7,055 nucleotides of DNA from Methanosarcina sp. UBA5 (GTDB taxonomy: Archaea; Halobacteriota; Methanosarcinia; Methanosarcinales; Methanosarcinaceae), in the NCBI RefSeq assembly GCF_002505485.1, contig NZ_DAVG01000074.1, forward strand, positions 1 to 7,055. The letters run 5' to 3'. A program made the position numbers and the translations under genes. Shown here piece after piece: positions 5,501 through 7,055 of the stretch. Each line of letters starts with the position of its first letter. Within the stretch, counting starts at the first letter, position 1. A model generated the notes under the pieces. It was not told the DNA's origin. It worked only from the letters and a program-made list of their open reading frames with translations, and ran no database searches.

Positions 5501-5632
5501 AATCAAAATATGAGCTGAGGCATTGAAAAAAGAGTATGCATTATAATTTAACTGATTATTTCTTTTATTACAAGTTTCTACATTCAATCGAGCCATGAAA
5601 TTGTTACGATTCATAATTTCGGTTTTAGCCAT
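5498..5632 (-). CDS. Short open frame upstream of the integrase remnant, 44 codons
   Basis: This frame opens with ATG at 5632 and ends at the TGA (5498-5500) that begins the recognisable integrase remnant, and it is in the same frame as that remnant. Its sequence (MAKTEIMNRNNFMARLNV...) does not resemble an integrase core that I know, and it is rich in Asn. It may be the worn N-terminal part of the relic gene, or chance. I would not treat it as an expressed gene without evidence. Confidence 0.15.
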   Translation of the reverse strand: MAKTEIMNRNNFMARLNVETCNKRNNQLNYNAYSFFNASAHILI

Positions 5633-5670
5633 AAAATGCTTGGGCACTTCAAACCTTGATTTTCATTATC

Positions 5671-5697
5671 CCTTTTTCCGTAAGGCAGCCAAAAAGG
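5671..5697 (-). terminator. Inverted repeat just after the integrase stop
   Basis: CCTTTTT (5671-5677) and AAAAAGG (5691-5697) form a perfect 7-bp stem with a 13-nt loop, three bases past the integrase TAA. In the minus-strand transcript both arms follow the stop codon directly, and the proximal arm supplies five U. A terminator is the simplest reading. An attachment-site arm is possible, but no matching copy is seen elsewhere in the window. Confidence 0.4.
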
Positions 5698-5699
5698 TA

Positions 5700-7055
5700 T
5701 TAAGACTTCTTCTCACTTGCCTTACTATCAGGTTTCAGGATTCTCTTTATAATGTCTTCTTCTTTTTCAGGTATATATTCAGGTGGCACTCCTAAGTCTC
5801 GCACTCCTGATTCTCTTGGTCTGTATTCTGAATATTCTGCGCCTAACCTGGCGAGCTCATCAATTTGCTCGTCATCAAAGTCGCGAGTAAATTCAATTTT
5901 ATTCTCTTCATTTAATTTAAATGCATCTAAAAGCTCTTTCATGATTTCTGATTTTAATGCTGCTTTTCCTGCCTTTTCAGCTTCTAATTCTTTGCGTAGT
6001 TCTTGCAGCTCTCTTCTTTCTACAATATTCCTTACTGTTTCAGCCTGCAGTATTTGGTTTTCCTGCTTGATCCTTAGGTATTCAGGACTCTCTGAAATAT
6101 CGGCTTCTTTCTGAATCGTCAAGTACGGAACAAACTTTAGATAAATTTCCCTGAGCTGCTTAGGACTTGCCCTAAAGTATGCTGCTTTGGTATCGTTTAA
6201 AGTATGTCCCATTAAAAATTCTGTGAAAAAGAAATCTGCTCCTGAGTTTAAGAGTGTACTATTAAAGTATTTCCTGACATTGTGTGACCTTAAAAGATTC
6301 CAATCACCTTTTGGAGTGTTTTTCTGTGCCTTTTCGGATATTGTTCTGTAAATCTTAAAGAAAGAAAGTTCCTTAAGTCGACGCAGTTCATCATTTTTAG
6401 TTTCAAGAAATTGGTTGGGGATTTGTCTTCCTATGAAGAGGTAGTTAGTATCCACAAGTACACGTTGCTTTTCAATTTGATTTTGTCTCTTTTTATCAGT
6501 TGTCTTAATAGTCCTTGCTCTAAATTCCAGATAATCCTGTACTGCTCTGGAAGCCTCAGGACTCAGGAAGGTCACGAAATCAGTGCCTACTTTTCCCCTT
6601 CTAAGTATAAGTGTTGTTATCTCGGTCTTGGAATCATACCCTTCTTTAAAGTCCTTGACCTTCAACCTGATAATTTCATTTGCACTTAATCCGCTTGATA
6701 CACCTACCAGTAAGATAGCTTTTTCAAGAGGGTCACAAACTTTTAAAGCGTCTTGTAGGTCTTCCTTGGTTGGAATGTCCTTATGCTTTTCTAATGGTTG
6801 GGCTCTGTTGCCGGATCTAGGCAGTTTAGGTACGTCGATATCAAAACATTTGTAAAAAGATTGCATGCGGGCTACATGGCTTTTCACACTCATCGGCGCA
6901 AGACCCTGATCTTGTAAATGTTTTCGAAACCCGATAAGATACCGTTTTACACTTCTCTGTCGCAATAGCAACCCTTTTCTAATTTCTGCTTCCGCTTCTG
7001 TCAGCAGCTCATTGGGAGTTTTACCTGTCCAATCAGTAAACGCTTGCATTGAGTA
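5700..7055 (-). CDS. Tyrosine recombinase / integrase with C-terminal coiled coil, probably 5' partial
   Basis: Site-specific recombinase, likely responsible for integrating and excising the element. Residues are counted from the ATG at 7049. Residues 1-70 are the SAM-like core-binding domain, opening with 'FTDWTGKTPNEL'. The catalytic domain spans about 95-310: K153 in the beta hairpin (RRGKVG), H256 and R259 (HNVR), H282 (MGH) and nucleophile Y291, nine residues later, as in Xer-type enzymes. Box I reads SSGLSANEI (118-126), so Ser122 occupies the position usually held by the first catalytic Arg. A charged helical tail (about 320-400) should form a coiled coil. The frame stays open through the last six bases (codons TAC TCA), and family members usually have 'Y..AM..F..WTGKTP' with more residues before it. 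The true start is therefore probably outside the window. Confidence 0.88.
   Translation of the reverse strand, partial: YSMQAFTDWTGKTPNELLTEAEAEIRKGLLLRQRSVKRYLIGFRKHLQDQGLAPMSVKSHVARMQSFYKCFDIDVPKLPRSGNRAQPLEKHKDIPTKEDLQDALKVCDPLEKAILLVGVSSGLSANEIIRLKVKDFKEGYDSKTEITTLILRRGKVGTDFVTFLSPEASRAVQDYLEFRARTIKTTDKKRQNQIEKQRVLVDTNYLFIGRQIPNQFLETKNDELRRLKELSFFKIYRTISEKAQKNTPKGDWNLLRSHNVRKYFNSTLLNSGADFFFTEFLMGHTLNDTKAAYFRASPKQLREIYLKFVPYLTIQKEADISESPEYLRIKQENQILQAETVRNIVERRELQELRKELEAEKAGKAALKSEIMKELLDAFKLNEENKIEFTRDFDDEQIDELARLGAEYSEYRPRESGVRDLGVPPEYIPEKEEDIIKRILKPDSKASEKKS

Noticed and set aside
5595..5795. Plus-strand 66-codon open frame with a hydrophobic start
   Set aside because: It runs over the integrase 3' end and its hairpin; the hydrophobic residues come from the T-rich complement. 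No RBS seen.
5752..6855. Plus-strand frames opposite the integrase (5752-6114, 6411-6689, 6583-6855)
   Set aside because: The Ser/Phe-rich composition is typical of the antisense of a Lys/Glu-rich coding strand; they are not independent genes.
1..7055. tRNA gene or tRNA-derived attachment site
   Set aside because: I looked for T-arm-like sequences and acceptor pairing near the integrase and elsewhere and found none; the att site may lie outside the window.
1..7055. CRISPR array or insertion-sequence ends
   Set aside because: The repeats are short (9-13 bp), few, and lack the regular spacer pattern of CRISPR. No transposase gene or paired terminal repeats are visible.

Overview
The window looks like part of an AT-rich archaeal mobile element, either an integrated plasmid or a provirus. 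The likely host is a methanogenic euryarchaeon of the Methanosarcina type. I infer this from the integrase families, the TFB-like cyclin folds and the BRE/TATA-like promoters. No 16S rRNA, tRNA or host housekeeping gene is present to prove it. Every protein gene I accept lies on the minus strand, so transcription runs from high to low coordinates.

Layout from right to left. A tyrosine recombinase with a long C-terminal coiled coil occupies about 5700-7055, and its N-terminus probably lies beyond the window edge. Behind it, 5006-5500 is a decayed second integrase of a different subfamily, broken by in-frame TGA, TAA and TAG codons. Next is an AT-rich gene-free stretch (4557-5005). A 150-residue cyclin-box-like protein follows (4104-4556), then a possible 57-codon ORF (3899-4072). 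The large replication gene (1390-3693) encodes an archaeo-eukaryotic-type primase-polymerase fused to an SF3 (D5/P4-like) helicase. A structured non-coding region (859-1389) separates it from a 131-residue TFB-like cyclin protein (463-858). The left end (1-462) is gene-free and carries short repeats.

Integration would be handled by the recombinase and replication initiation by the primase-helicase. The strongest candidate for something new is the pair of small proteins flanking the primase-helicase. Both read as a single TFIIB/TFB-type cyclin fold without zinc ribbon or second repeat, and they resemble each other around an E-C-V motif. They may be element-encoded transcription or replication regulators. 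The second candidate is the 859-1389 region. It holds three tandem 9-bp repeats, a perfect hairpin, an A/T run and two degenerate inverted copies of the same repeat, along with other hairpins. This is the type of layout expected of a replication origin or an initiator-binding site. All of this comes from reading the sequence; no database search was run.
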